This document shows, one piece after another, positions 5,940 through 13,215 of a stretch of DNA of 13,215 nt (the first letter of the stretch is position 1; each line of letters begins with the position of its first letter). Both the position numbers and the translations under genes were made by a program. The stretch spans positions 1 through 13,215 of the forward strand of contig JAMCZD010000061.1 of NCBI GenBank assembly GCA_023473405.1, in the 5' to 3' direction. This DNA is from Candidatus Omnitrophota bacterium. GTDB taxonomy: Bacteria > Verrucomicrobiota > Verrucomicrobiia > Limisphaerales > UBA1319. The notes beneath the pieces are model-generated. The model worked only from the letters and a program-made list of their open reading frames with translations. It was not told the origin of the DNA and ran no database searches.

Positions 5940-7423
5940 GGTTGTTGTGGGGCGGCGGTTTGCAAAATAGCGGCGGCGGCGGGGGTGATCTTGCCGGTCA
6001 ACAATCGCGGGAAGCAGCCAAAAATGATCAGGCCGCTCAGCAGCAGGACGAACGGCAATTTCCGCCATGGATTCGTGGCGTCGCTGAGGGCAGCCCATTT
6101 TTCCGGCAAGGGGCCGTGGAGGACATTGCGCAGGGCGCGCAGCATATAAACAGCGGCAATGACCAAGGCACCCCACAGGGCCAGCACGGCAATAATCGGA
6201 ACGGACTTCCAGGAGCCGAACACGACCAGGACTTCCCCCACGAAATTGGCGAAACCGGGCAGGCCGCAACCGGCGAGCATGGCCATGACCAGGGCAGAGC
6301 CGATGAAAGGCAGGCGCCGAAGCAAGCCCCCCAGTTCACTGATCTCCAACGTCCCGGTTTGTTGATAGAGATAACCGGTCAAGCCGAAGGTCAGCGCCGC
6401 CAGGAATCCGTGGGCGACCATCACCACCCCGGCGCCCGTGATGCCGATCAGGCCCAGGCTGGCGATCCCCAGAAAGGCAAAGCCCATGTGCGCCACGCTC
6501 GAATTGCCCACGAGCAGGTTCAGGTCTTTCTGCCGCATCGCCACCAGGCCGCAGTAGAGGATATTGCCCACGCAGAGGAAGGCGACTACGCCGAGCCAGT
6601 GCCGGGCCCCGACCGGCATCAAAGGCAGGGCGATTCGCAACAGGCCGTACAGCCCAAACTTCTTCAGCACTCCCGCATGCAGCATCGCCGTCGAGGTTGG
6701 GGCCGCACGGTATCCCAAAGGCGCCCACGTGTGGAAAGGCCAGAGCGAAACCAGGATGCCAAAACCAAAGAGTAATAACGGGAACACGGCCAGTTGCGCA
6801 TCCGGGCTCAGCGGGTGCTTTCCGAGGTAAGCAGTCAATCGGACCAGGTCGAAGGTATTGGCGCCGGAGCGGAGGTAAAGGGCGATCAGGCCGATCAAGA
6901 CCAGCAATGAACCAAGCGTGAGATAGAGAGTGATCTGAAAGGTCGCGTAGTTCTTGCGTTCGCCCCGGCCCCAGACACCGATCATGATGAACGTGGGCAC
7001 CAGGGCCAGTTCGTGGAAGAAATAGAAGAAGAACATGTCCAGCGAGGCGAAGGCGCCCAGGATGCCGCCGGTCATGAGCAAGAGCAGGAAGTAGAATTCC
7101 TTTTCGCGCTCTTTGATTTCCCAGGCCACGCACGCCGCCGCGAACGCAACAACCGCACCCATCAGGACCAGGCCCACGCTGAGACCATCAACGCCGACGT
7201 GATAACTGATATCGAGCGAGGTCACCCAGCCGATTTTCTGGACGAACTGGTAACCGGCGGCGCCCGGCTCGAATTGCCAGAACAGCTTGATCGCCAGCAC
7301 CATGGTGATGAACGTGGCCAGGAGCGGGACCAGCCGGACCAAGACGCGCATCTGGCGCGGAACCCAGAGCAACGCCACTGCCGCAGCGAGGGGCCAACCG
7401 ATTATGTAGGTGAGCGTGGACAT
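5936..7423 (-). CDS. nuoM: NADH-quinone oxidoreductase subunit M, divergent channel residues
   Basis: This is an antiporter-like proton-channel subunit of the complex I membrane arm, 495 residues (usual length about 500). E138 in FFHELALVPTF corresponds to the essential TM5 glutamate, and H338 (VMVAHGFLAAL) is also kept. PFHTWAP and AGVLKKFGLYG align with the TM7-TM8 region. Two conserved features are missing. The position seven residues before H231, lysine in NuoL and NuoN of this operon and in E. coli NuoM, is L224. The K-R pair found as DIKR and NVKR in the paralogues is N302-L303 (DLNLL). The PDAH motif reads PLGY. An extra lysine, K254, sits next to the conserved K255. The reading frame is intact and hydrophobicity is normal, so this is a variant rather than a broken gene. 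It starts three bases after the nuoL stop, without a visible Shine-Dalgarno, and overlaps nuoN by four bases. Confidence 0.96.
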   Translation of the reverse strand: MSTLTYIIGWPLAAAVALLWVPRQMRVLVRLVPLLATFITMVLAIKLFWQFEPGAAGYQFVQKIGWVTSLDISYHVGVDGLSVGLVLMGAVVAFAAACVAWEIKEREKEFYFLLLLMTGGILGAFASLDMFFFYFFHELALVPTFIMIGVWGRGERKNYATFQITLYLTLGSLLVLIGLIALYLRSGANTFDLVRLTAYLGKHPLSPDAQLAVFPLLLFGFGILVSLWPFHTWAPLGYRAAPTSTAMLHAGVLKKFGLYGLLRIALPLMPVGARHWLGVVAFLCVGNILYCGLVAMRQKDLNLLVGNSSVAHMGFAFLGIASLGLIGITGAGVVMVAHGFLAALTFGLTGYLYQQTGTLEISELGGLLRRLPFIGSALVMAMLAGCGLPGFANFVGEVLVVFGSWKSVPIIAVLALWGALVIAAVYMLRALRNVLHGPLPEKWAALSDATNPWRKLPFVLLLSGLIIFGCFPRLLTGKITPAAAAILQTAAPQQP

Positions 7424-7426
7424 GCT

Positions 7427-9337
7427 TTAACGGGTTAGAAGGGCATAGAGCAGGATTACCACACCGGCGCCGAAAAGGATGGCGTAGGTTCGGAGGTTGC
7501 CGGTCTGGACCAGTCGCAGCAGGCGCGCAAAGAATTCCGTGGTCCCATGCGCCCCCCGAACGCCCACGCCGGCAAGTATCCACCGATCGAACCAGTCGGC
7601 AAAGTCCGCCAGGAGTTCCTGGGTGACGGCAATGATTCGTGCGTATAATTCATCGAAGTAAAATCGGTTTCGCATCGCCCGGGCCAGGCCGCCCAGTTTC
7701 TCCGGGAGCGGGTCCTTGGATGCCTTGCCATATATTCCCCAGGCGGCAAAGAAACCACAGGCAATGGCGCCAAGTCCCAGAAACGCCACCAGTGGCAAAT
7801 GTTGAAACGGGGCGAACACTTGCTCGTACCAGGGCGGCACAGGCTCCGGCGGGATCGAGCTAAATTGTTCGGCCAGGTAGTGGTTTACCGCCCAAAAACC
7901 CAGCAGGGCCGCCGGCACGGCCAGGAACAGCATCGGCAGGACCATCACGCCGGGCACTTCGCGGACCTCCTCGATGTGGGGCGATCTCGGCCGGCCCAGG
8001 AAGGCGACGAAGATCAGGCGGAACATGTAGAAGGTGGTCAGGGCGGCGGTAAACAGGCCCAGCAGAAAGAGAGGCACGTTCTGTTCATAGGCGCGTCCGA
8101 GCAGGGCATCTTTGCTGAAATAGCCGCTAAGAGGCGGCACCCCGCAGAGGGCGAGCGTGGCGAGGAGAAAGGTTCCGAACGTGAGCGGCATTTTATGGCG
8201 CAAGGCTCCCATGCGCCAAATATCCTGTTCATGATGCAGCCGGTATATAACCGCGCCGGCGCCAAGGAACAACAGGGACTTGAAGAAGGCGTGGGTGGTC
8301 AAGTGATACATGGCCGAAGTCCGTCCGCCCAAGCCGACTGCCATGACCATGTAACCGAGTTGCGACAGGGTCGAGTAAGCCAGGATGCGTTTGATATCGT
8401 TTTGTTGAATGGCGATGACCGCTGCCATCAGGGCGGTGATCCCGCCAATCCAGGCAATCACTTCGAGGGCGCTGATGCCGTCGAGCCAGGTTAATCCGGC
8501 AGGCCACTGCGGCGTCGCCCCGAACAGGAAAAAGACCCGGCAGAGCATGAACACGCCGGCAGCCACCATCGTGGCGGCATGGATCAAGGCGCTGACGGGT
8601 GTCGGGCCTTCCATGGCGTCGGGCAACCAAACGTGCAACGGCACCTGGGCCGACTTGGCCATCGCACCGCAGAAAATCAACAGGCCCGCCACGGTCGAGA
8701 AGGCCCCGAGCCGCCGCGGATCCTCGGCCAGCTTTTGCGCCAGGAAATCGAAGTTCACCGAGCCTAGCATGGCCCAAAGCAAAATGATTCCCGCCAGGAA
8801 CCCGGCATCGCCCACCCGGTTGGTGAGAAAGGCCTTCTTGCCCGCGTCAGCGGCGGCGGGGCGATCGTGCCAGAAACCGATCAGCAAATAGCTCGATACT
8901 CCCACCAATTCCCAAAACATGAACATCTGGAGAAAGTTGTCCGAAAGCACAACGCCGAGCATGGCGAAGGTGAAGAAGCTCAGCGCGGCGAAGTATGCGG
9001 AAAAGCTGCGATCCGACCGCATGTATTCGTAGGAGTAAATATGTATGGCGCCGGCGACCGCGGTCACCACCAGCAGCATCAACAGACTGAGCCGGTCCAG
9101 GAGCAGTCCGAAATCCACGCTGAGCCCGCCGACATTCAACCAATTCACCGACAGGGTTAATCCCGGATCGGCGGCTCGAGGATCGGTAAATAACAGGACG
9201 CTCAACCAAAACGAGACCACCACGGCCGCGATCGAGAGCCGGGCGCTTAATTCGCGCCGCTCATGGGTGAACAGGGTGATCAACACCGCCGCGCCCAGCG
9301 GCAGGAACAGGATGAACCACGGAAAGGTTTGGCTCAT
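7427..9337 (-). CDS. nuoL: NADH-quinone oxidoreductase subunit L
   Basis: This is the distal antiporter-like pump subunit of complex I, with the long C-terminal lateral helix that runs along the membrane arm. The 636 residues are slightly longer than the E. coli protein (613). Family residues are intact: E143 in FMFWELVGVSSYLLIGFW, K228 in AKSAQVPLHVWLPDAMEGPT (TM7 lysine), HAATMVAAGVFM at 253-264, K316-R317 (NDIKRILAYST) and K353 (HAFFKSLLFLGAG). The region after about residue 490 lacks strong family motifs, as is normal, and ends in a hydrophobic segment (RTYAILFGAGVVILLYALL). ATG 9337 lies 15 bases after the nuoK stop and has only a weak GAG upstream. nuoM follows after three bases, so the two are probably translationally coupled. 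Confidence 0.97.
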   Translation of the reverse strand: MSQTFPWFILFLPLGAAVLITLFTHERRELSARLSIAAVVVSFWLSVLLFTDPRAADPGLTLSVNWLNVGGLSVDFGLLLDRLSLLMLLVVTAVAGAIHIYSYEYMRSDRSFSAYFAALSFFTFAMLGVVLSDNFLQMFMFWELVGVSSYLLIGFWHDRPAAADAGKKAFLTNRVGDAGFLAGIILLWAMLGSVNFDFLAQKLAEDPRRLGAFSTVAGLLIFCGAMAKSAQVPLHVWLPDAMEGPTPVSALIHAATMVAAGVFMLCRVFFLFGATPQWPAGLTWLDGISALEVIAWIGGITALMAAVIAIQQNDIKRILAYSTLSQLGYMVMAVGLGGRTSAMYHLTTHAFFKSLLFLGAGAVIYRLHHEQDIWRMGALRHKMPLTFGTFLLATLALCGVPPLSGYFSKDALLGRAYEQNVPLFLLGLFTAALTTFYMFRLIFVAFLGRPRSPHIEEVREVPGVMVLPMLFLAVPAALLGFWAVNHYLAEQFSSIPPEPVPPWYEQVFAPFQHLPLVAFLGLGAIACGFFAAWGIYGKASKDPLPEKLGGLARAMRNRFYFDELYARIIAVTQELLADFADWFDRWILAGVGVRGAHGTTEFFARLLRLVQTGNLRTYAILFGAGVVILLYALLTR

Positions 9338-9352
9338 AAAGATCTCGGACGC

Positions 9353-9655
9353 CTACAGTTTCATGTCCGTCAAGTCGTCCACCCCGACGGTTTGTTTCCG
9401 CCGGAACAGCGCCACGATCAAGGCCAATCCCACCGCCACCTCCGCCGCCGCCACGGTGATAACAAAGAAAACCATCACCTGCCCGTCCAAGCCGCGGTTG
9501 AATCGCGAAAAGGCGACCAGGGCGAGATTGGCGGCGTTGAGCATGAGCTCGAGGGACATGTAGGTGACGAGGAGATTGCGCTGGAGCAAGACTCCCAAGA
9601 CTCCCAAGCCGAACAACAGGGCGCTGACGACCAGGTAATGTACCAATCCAATCAT
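9353..9655 (-). CDS. nuoK: NADH-quinone oxidoreductase subunit K
   Basis: This small membrane subunit of complex I has three transmembrane helices and lies between NuoJ and NuoN in the proton-transfer path. With the start at 9655 the protein has exactly 100 residues, the standard length. Its two functional glutamates then fall at E36 (MSLELMLNAANL) and E72 (VAAAEVAVGLAL), the canonical positions. This start is fixed by an AAGGAG Shine-Dalgarno five bases upstream and by the ATGA overlap with the nuoJ stop. The in-frame ATG at 9679 would add eight charged residues and is not favoured. Confidence 0.97.
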   Translation of the reverse strand: MIGLVHYLVVSALLFGLGVLGVLLQRNLLVTYMSLELMLNAANLALVAFSRFNRGLDGQVMVFFVITVAAAEVAVGLALIVALFRRKQTVGVDDLTDMKL

Positions 9656-10155
9656 TTGAGCTCCTTTTTCCCGAGGCAAACCACCCCGATAATTGCCACC
9701 AGAATCAAAACAGAAATTACTTCAAATGGCAATACATATTCGGTAAACAAAACCGTCCCGAGAGGCCCCGTGCCACCTTCGACTGCCGGTTGCGGAAAGG
9801 CGGGACTCGCGCTTGCGGCGCCCAACGCCCGGCTGAGCAGGGCCACGATGGCGCCGGCGATCAAGACGCTGAGCGCCATCCGGGTCCCGGTGCGGGGGCG
9901 ATGTGATTCCTGTTGCACATTCAGAAACATGATGACGAACAGGAAGAGCACCATGACCGCTCCGGCGTAAACGATGATCTGGACCGCCGCCAGGAAGAAG
10001 GCGTGCAGCAACACGAACAGGCCGGCCAGGCAGACCAGGGTGAGGACCAGGAAGAAGACACTGGCCGCCGGGTTCCTTCTCGAGGGACTGGCCACGACCA
10101 GTAAGCCAAAGACCAGGGTCAGGATGGCAAAAAAGTAAAACAGGAACTCCTGCAT
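9652..10155 (-). CDS. nuoJ: NADH-quinone oxidoreductase subunit J
   Basis: This is a five-helix membrane subunit of complex I (ND6 homologue), 167 residues from the chosen start. The strongly conserved third helix is present (AVQIIVYAGAVMVLFLFVIM); its pi-bulge is linked to coupling of quinone reduction and proton pumping. The other helices are clear, at the N-terminus (FLFYFFAILTLVFGLLVV) and the C-terminus (FEVISVLILVAIIGVVCLG). I chose ATG 10155 because it begins directly with the first helix as in homologues. An upstream in-frame ATG at 10218 would add 21 Ala/Pro/Arg-rich residues and has no Shine-Dalgarno. The stop overlaps nuoK by four bases. Confidence 0.93.
   Translation of the reverse strand: MQEFLFYFFAILTLVFGLLVVASPSRRNPAASVFFLVLTLVCLAGLFVLLHAFFLAAVQIIVYAGAVMVLFLFVIMFLNVQQESHRPRTGTRMALSVLIAGAIVALLSRALGAASASPAFPQPAVEGGTGPLGTVLFTEYVLPFEVISVLILVAIIGVVCLGKKELK
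9661..9666 (-). promoter_or_regulatory. Shine-Dalgarno AAGGAG of nuoK
   Basis: On the minus strand AAGGAG lies five bases before the ATG at 9655, inside the 3' end of nuoJ. It is the only strong Shine-Dalgarno among the nuo genes in the window; nuoH, nuoI, nuoM and nuoN show none. It decides the nuoK start. Confidence 0.75.
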
Positions 10156-10221
10156 AAGCTCAAGGTTCAAAGACTGGGCCGCGGGGCAGTTGGCCGGCGG
10201 GGCCCGGCGTGCCGCCATAGT

Positions 10222-10722
10222 TTATTTGTGTTTCCATTTCTCGATTTTGTCGGGGCGCACCCCGCCCAAGGCGAGGAGCATTTGCATGTTAAAAACCATT
10301 TCGGCGCGGGACAAGCCGGTAAAGGAGTAATCGCGCATCAGGAAGATGGCTTCCTCGGGGCATACCTCCTGGCACAATCCACAGAAGATGCAACGGAGCA
10401 TGTCAATTTGAAATTCCTTGGGAATTTTCTCGATGTTGCCGGTGGCGGGATTCAAGGCCGGCCCCGGGGGGGTGATGCGGATGGCCTTGGGCGGGCAGAC
10501 GAACTCGCATAATTGGCAGGCAACGCACTTGGTGCGGCCTTCCTGGTCTTTGACCAGGTACGGGGCGCCCCGATAGCCTTCGGGCATGGTCCATTTCTCC
10601 TCGGGGTAGAGCATGGTCACTTTTTTCCGGAAGAAATGGCGGAGGGTGACCGTGAAACCGTTGATAATGGCCGGCAGGTAAAGGCGTTCCCAAAGGGTCA
10701 GGGCTGGTCGAGGAACGATCAT
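10222..10722 (-). CDS. nuoI: NADH-quinone oxidoreductase subunit I, two [4Fe-4S] ferredoxin subunit
   Basis: This peripheral-arm subunit of complex I carries clusters N6a and N6b, which pass electrons from NuoG towards N2 in NuoB. Two ferredoxin-type motifs are complete: C66, C69, C72, C76 (CVACQLCEFVCPPKAI) and C111, C114, C117, C121 (CIFCGLCQEVCPEEAI). With ATG 10722 the product is 166 residues and begins with an amphipathic N-terminal helix, ending in VTLRHFFRKKVTMLYPEE, as in homologues. The open frame continues 40 codons upstream to 10842, but that part is Arg/Ser-rich, lies in a palindromic spacer and is very unlikely to be translated. No Shine-Dalgarno is visible. nuoJ follows after 66 bases. 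Confidence 0.94.
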   Translation of the reverse strand: MIVPRPALTLWERLYLPAIINGFTVTLRHFFRKKVTMLYPEEKWTMPEGYRGAPYLVKDQEGRTKCVACQLCEFVCPPKAIRITPPGPALNPATGNIEKIPKEFQIDMLRCIFCGLCQEVCPEEAIFLMRDYSFTGLSRAEMVFNMQMLLALGGVRPDKIEKWKHK

Positions 10723-10873
10723 AAGCGGGAGCCGAGGTGAAAGTGGATTCCTTGCCCATCGTGATATGGACGAATGGCAACGGACAAGTTCGCGCTGCCT
10801 TCCTTTACGCGCGGATGAAGGCATCCGCGCTCCGCGGCGCAAGCCGGAAGAGCCGCTGTCATGACAAAGGGGG
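10723..10873. repeat. 151-base nuoH-nuoI spacer with compound palindrome
   Basis: The spacer interrupts an otherwise tightly packed operon. It contains a perfect 9-base inverted repeat, GCGCGGATG (10809-10817) and CATCCGCGC (10822-10830), around AAGG. Just beyond it is a second stem, CGGC (10835-10838) and GCCG (10843-10846) with a GCAA loop, or alternatively GCGGC (10834-10838) pairing with GCCGC (10852-10856). No T-tract follows on the minus strand, so it is not an intrinsic terminator. A dispersed REP-like intergenic element, or an mRNA-processing or stability hairpin between the H and I cistrons, are the likely explanations. Confidence 0.6.
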
Positions 10874-11986
10874 TTATTGTGCCCATAGCACCACTGCAGT
10901 AATCATGATATTGACCAACGCCAGCGGGACGAACCGCTGCCAGGCCAGGTCCATTAATTGATCGTATCGGAACCGCGGCCACATCCAGCGCACCCAGATG
11001 AATAACACCACCACGGCCACCACCTTGATCAGGAAAACGGCAATATGAACCAAGCCCACTGCGAACGTGGCAGCCGGGTGGTTCAGCCCGAACCACGGCA
11101 AGGTCCAACCGCCCAGGAACAGGGTGACGATAAGGCCGGAGGCCACGATCATGTTGGCATACTCGCCCATGAAAAACAGGGCGAACTTGATGGAGCTGTA
11201 TTCGGTGTTGTAACCGCCGGCCAATTCCTGTTCGGCTTCGGGCAGGTCGAACGGGAGGCGGTTGGTTTCGGCAAAGGCGGCGACGAGGAAGAGGATAAAG
11301 GCCAGCGGCTGTTGAAAGAGCATCCAGTGAAAAAAGCCGCCGGCCTGGTAAGCCACCACGCGGTTCAGGTTCAATGGGCTGGTATTGGCCAGAAGCGGGT
11401 GCCAGGCATTCGCCCGATCAGCAATCCATCCGCTGAATTCCGGATTCCCGACCAGCATGAACACCGGCACGATGGACAACGCCATCGCCACTTCGTACGA
11501 GATCATTTGAGCGCCCGAGCGCAGCCCGCCCAGGAACGGGTATTTGGAATTGGCGGCGTAACCCGCCAACACCAGCCCGTAAACGGTCATGGCAGCGACG
11601 CCGAACGTGAAAAGCACGCCCACGTTCAAATCGGCAATGACCATTTTCTGAAGGCCCAGGGTCGAGCCGAACGGGATGATCGTCAGTGCCAGCAGGCTGG
11701 GGATCATCACCAGCATCGGCGCCAGCCAATAGCTTACCTTGCGCACATGTGCCGGGACTAAATTCTCTTTCAGCAGGGCCTTGACGGCGTCGGCCAGCGG
11801 TTGCAGCAAACCCCATGGACCAACCCGGTTCGGGCCCACCCGGTCCTGAATCCAGGCGGCGATCCGGCGCTCGGCCAGGACGGTGTAGGCGACCATGCTC
11901 AGCAACACCGCCATGGCGATCACGATCTTCAGCGCGCTGTAGAGCGCGAATTGGACATCGGGAGTCATTGGATTCAGCGTGGTCAT
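10874..11986 (-). CDS. nuoH: NADH-quinone oxidoreductase subunit H
   Basis: This membrane subunit of complex I (ND1 homologue) forms much of the quinone-binding chamber and joins the peripheral and membrane arms. The 370-residue product has about eight to nine hydrophobic helices. It carries the highly conserved loops: ERRIAAWIQDRVGPNRVGPWG (39-59), LQPLADAVKALLKE (61-74), KYPFLGGLRSGAQMISYEV (148-166) and FAETNRLPFDLPEAEQELAGG (238-258), followed by NTEYSSIKFALFFMGEYANM. The acidic residues in these loops are all kept. It starts seven bases after the nuoG stop. An internal ATG at residue 7 is a possible alternative start. It ends in TAA at 10876-10874, before an unusually long spacer to nuoI. 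Confidence 0.97.
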   Translation of the reverse strand: MTTLNPMTPDVQFALYSALKIVIAMAVLLSMVAYTVLAERRIAAWIQDRVGPNRVGPWGLLQPLADAVKALLKENLVPAHVRKVSYWLAPMLVMIPSLLALTIIPFGSTLGLQKMVIADLNVGVLFTFGVAAMTVYGLVLAGYAANSKYPFLGGLRSGAQMISYEVAMALSIVPVFMLVGNPEFSGWIADRANAWHPLLANTSPLNLNRVVAYQAGGFFHWMLFQQPLAFILFLVAAFAETNRLPFDLPEAEQELAGGYNTEYSSIKFALFFMGEYANMIVASGLIVTLFLGGWTLPWFGLNHPAATFAVGLVHIAVFLIKVVAVVVLFIWVRWMWPRFRYDQLMDLAWQRFVPLALVNIMITAVVLWAQ

Positions 11987-11993
11987 GGAATCG

Positions 11994-13215
11994 TCAAATC
12001 TTCACCGTCACCCCATGATCGCCCAGGTCGTTCCAGCTTAATCCCCGGTAGGCGTTCACCGCTTCCGCCATGCGGCCAAACAAACCCTCGATCGCCGCCG
12101 GCATTGATTCGCCAGTCACCGACTCGACGAGCTCGCGCAAGAACTGCCATTCGGGCCGCGCCTCGCCGGGCGGGGCCACCGCGGGCATGAACTTCTGCAA
12201 ACGCCCTTTGGTGTTGGTAAAGGTTCCCTGCTTTTCGGCATGAGCGCACCCGGGCAACAGGTAATGGGCCAGGGCAGCGGTCCGGTTGGGCAGGATATCG
12301 CTGACAACGATCTTTTCCAATCGATCCAGCAAATCGGCGGTGAATCCGTGCCGGGTGATCTCCTCGCCAAAAACGACCAAGACGCGAACCCGGCCCTGGC
12401 GGATGCCTTCGAGAATCCGGGGGAGATTCGATCCTGGGGGTGAGGCGGCGATGCCGGCCAGGAGGGCTCCATTGCTATTCGGGTTCTTGTCGGTGCTGAC
12501 CAGCAGTTTGTCGCCTGGACCGGACTGCGGGATGGAATCAGTAATGGCTTCTATCTTGGCGGCCAGGCGGTGCAGGAGGAACAGCTCTTCGTTGGTCTGC
12601 CGGTTCGAGGCGATGATGGCGGTTGAGCCTGGGGCGGCGGCGCGCAGGAAGGCCGAGATTTCGTCGAGTGCCGCGGGCCAATCCACCGGTTCAACATTGC
12701 CTTTCGGATCGCGCCTTTGGACTCGAGAGAGCCGGTCGGGCCGATCGATCCACCGGTAGTTAAGCCGCCCGGCGTCGCACATCCAGCAACTATTGACGGC
12801 GTCGTTGGCGCGGGGGGAGTAGCGGTAGATCTTGTTTTCCCGCGAACCGATGATGATGTTGCAGCCGGTGCCGCAACTGGTGCAGAGGCTCGGGGTTTCC
12901 TCGAGAAACCAGACCCGCATTTGGAACCGGAAATCCTTCGATGTAAGTGCGCCCACAGGGCAGATATCGACAGTGTTGAGCGTGTAGTTGTTGTCGAACG
13001 GTTTGCCCGGATAATTCGTCAGCGTGGTGTAACTGCCGCGCCGGACAAAGCCCAGGGCGTCGTCCCCGACAATTTCGCGCGTGAACCGGATGCAACGCGA
13101 GCACAGGATGCAGCGCTCGTCGTCGAGCATGATCCGGGGGCCGAGGTCCACTTGTTTGGGTTTATGGACCTTTTCCTCGACGAACCGGCTTTCGGCCTCG
13201 CCGAAATCAGATCGG
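11994..13215 (-). CDS. nuoG: NADH-quinone oxidoreductase subunit G, 5' end outside the window; short form
   Basis: This large peripheral-arm subunit of complex I carries several Fe-S clusters on the path from NADH to quinone. The frame is open to the window edge (first full codon at 13214), so the N-terminal [2Fe-2S] N1b and the N5 ligands lie outside. Of 406 visible residues, C35, C38, C41 and C85 give C-x2-C-x2-C-x43-C, the N4 cluster. C111, C114, C118 and C146 give C-x2-C-x3-C-x27-C, the off-pathway N7 cluster found only in some bacteria. Only 260 residues follow N7, against roughly 650 in E. coli. This remainder is a condensed molybdopterin-oxidoreductase-like domain ending in SDILPNRTAALAHYLLPG and EKQGTFTNTKGRLQ. 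A GTG at 13151 is not the start, because upstream codons (FGEAESRFVEEK) are clearly NuoG. Confidence 0.94.
   Translation of the reverse strand, partial: RSDFGEAESRFVEEKVHKPKQVDLGPRIMLDDERCILCSRCIRFTREIVGDDALGFVRRGSYTTLTNYPGKPFDNNYTLNTVDICPVGALTSKDFRFQMRVWFLEETPSLCTSCGTGCNIIIGSRENKIYRYSPRANDAVNSCWMCDAGRLNYRWIDRPDRLSRVQRRDPKGNVEPVDWPAALDEISAFLRAAAPGSTAIIASNRQTNEELFLLHRLAAKIEAITDSIPQSGPGDKLLVSTDKNPNSNGALLAGIAASPPGSNLPRILEGIRQGRVRVLVVFGEEITRHGFTADLLDRLEKIVVSDILPNRTAALAHYLLPGCAHAEKQGTFTNTKGRLQKFMPAVAPPGEARPEWQFLRELVESVTGESMPAAIEGLFGRMAEAVNAYRGLSWNDLGDHGVTVKI

Noticed and set aside
5940..6269. N-terminal extension of nuoN by 110 codons
   Set aside because: The extension lies wholly inside nuoM, is Arg/Pro-rich, and the ATGA overlap start at 5939 gives the normal family length.
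5942..6775. 277-codon plus-strand open frame inside nuoM
   Set aside because: Gln/Gly/His-rich translation typical of the antisense of a hydrophobic membrane protein gene; nuoM on the other strand is unambiguous.
6336..7133. 265-codon minus-strand frame overlapping nuoM
   Set aside because: An alternative frame of nuoM with Arg/Pro-rich composition and no family motifs.
7799..8494. 231-codon plus-strand open frame inside nuoL
   Set aside because: Charged, Gln/His-rich antisense shadow of nuoL with no supporting start signal.
10723..10842. N-terminal extension of nuoI by 40 codons
   Set aside because: It passes through the palindromic spacer, is Arg/Ser-rich and has no family counterpart; ATG 10722 matches homologues.
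11045..11761. 238-codon plus-strand open frame inside nuoH
   Set aside because: Antisense shadow of nuoH, with composition typical of such shadows.
13149..13151. GTG as the start codon of nuoG
   Set aside because: The frame stays open to the window edge and the upstream codons encode FGEAESRFVEEK, which fits NuoG before the N4 motif.

Overview
The window is a bacterial chromosomal segment with moderately high GC. Most of it is the 3' part of a respiratory complex I operon on the minus strand. Secreted Asp-box (sialidase-like) enzymes beside a 14-subunit-type nuo cluster, together with the sequence character of the Nuo subunits, suggest a heterotrophic member of the Planctomycetes-Verrucomicrobia group, most likely Verrucomicrobiota. 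This placement is inferred from family resemblance and there is no rRNA or marker gene here to prove it.

Layout. Bases 127-2742 (+) encode one large exported Asp-box beta-propeller protein. It appears to carry an inserted LamG-like domain and, near its N-terminus, a stretch that seems to be read out of frame. Bases 2743-3292 hold no convincing gene: they contain a hairpin, two oppositely oriented copies of a TGGGGTCA motif, and debris. Bases 3297-4301 (-) encode an AraC-family regulator with a cupin-type sensor domain. Its C-terminal tail runs, in a different frame, over a remnant of an IS200-like/REP-associated (RAYT-type, Y1_Tnp) transposase N-terminus at about 3293-3439. The 189 bases upstream of the regulator contain helically phased GTTTAA repeats and a perfect hairpin.

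Bases 4491-13215 (-) carry nuoG (5' end outside the window), nuoH, nuoI, nuoJ, nuoK, nuoL, nuoM and nuoN in the canonical order. Spacing is tight: J/K and M/N overlap as ATGA, and G/H, K/L and L/M are 3-15 bases apart. The exceptions are I/J, with 66 bases, and H/I, with a 151-base spacer holding a compound palindrome. NuoG and NuoI carry Fe-S clusters in the peripheral arm, NuoH forms the quinone-chamber connection, and NuoJ, K, L, M and N form the proton-pumping membrane arm.

I see no clear new defence, mobile or biosynthetic system. The observations most worth a second look are: a NuoM that has lost the TM7 lysine and the K-R pair that its paralogues NuoL and NuoN keep in this same operon; a strongly shortened NuoG C-terminal domain that still keeps the optional N7 cluster ligands; the off-frame segment in the Asp-box gene; and the transposase remnant at the end of the AraC gene.
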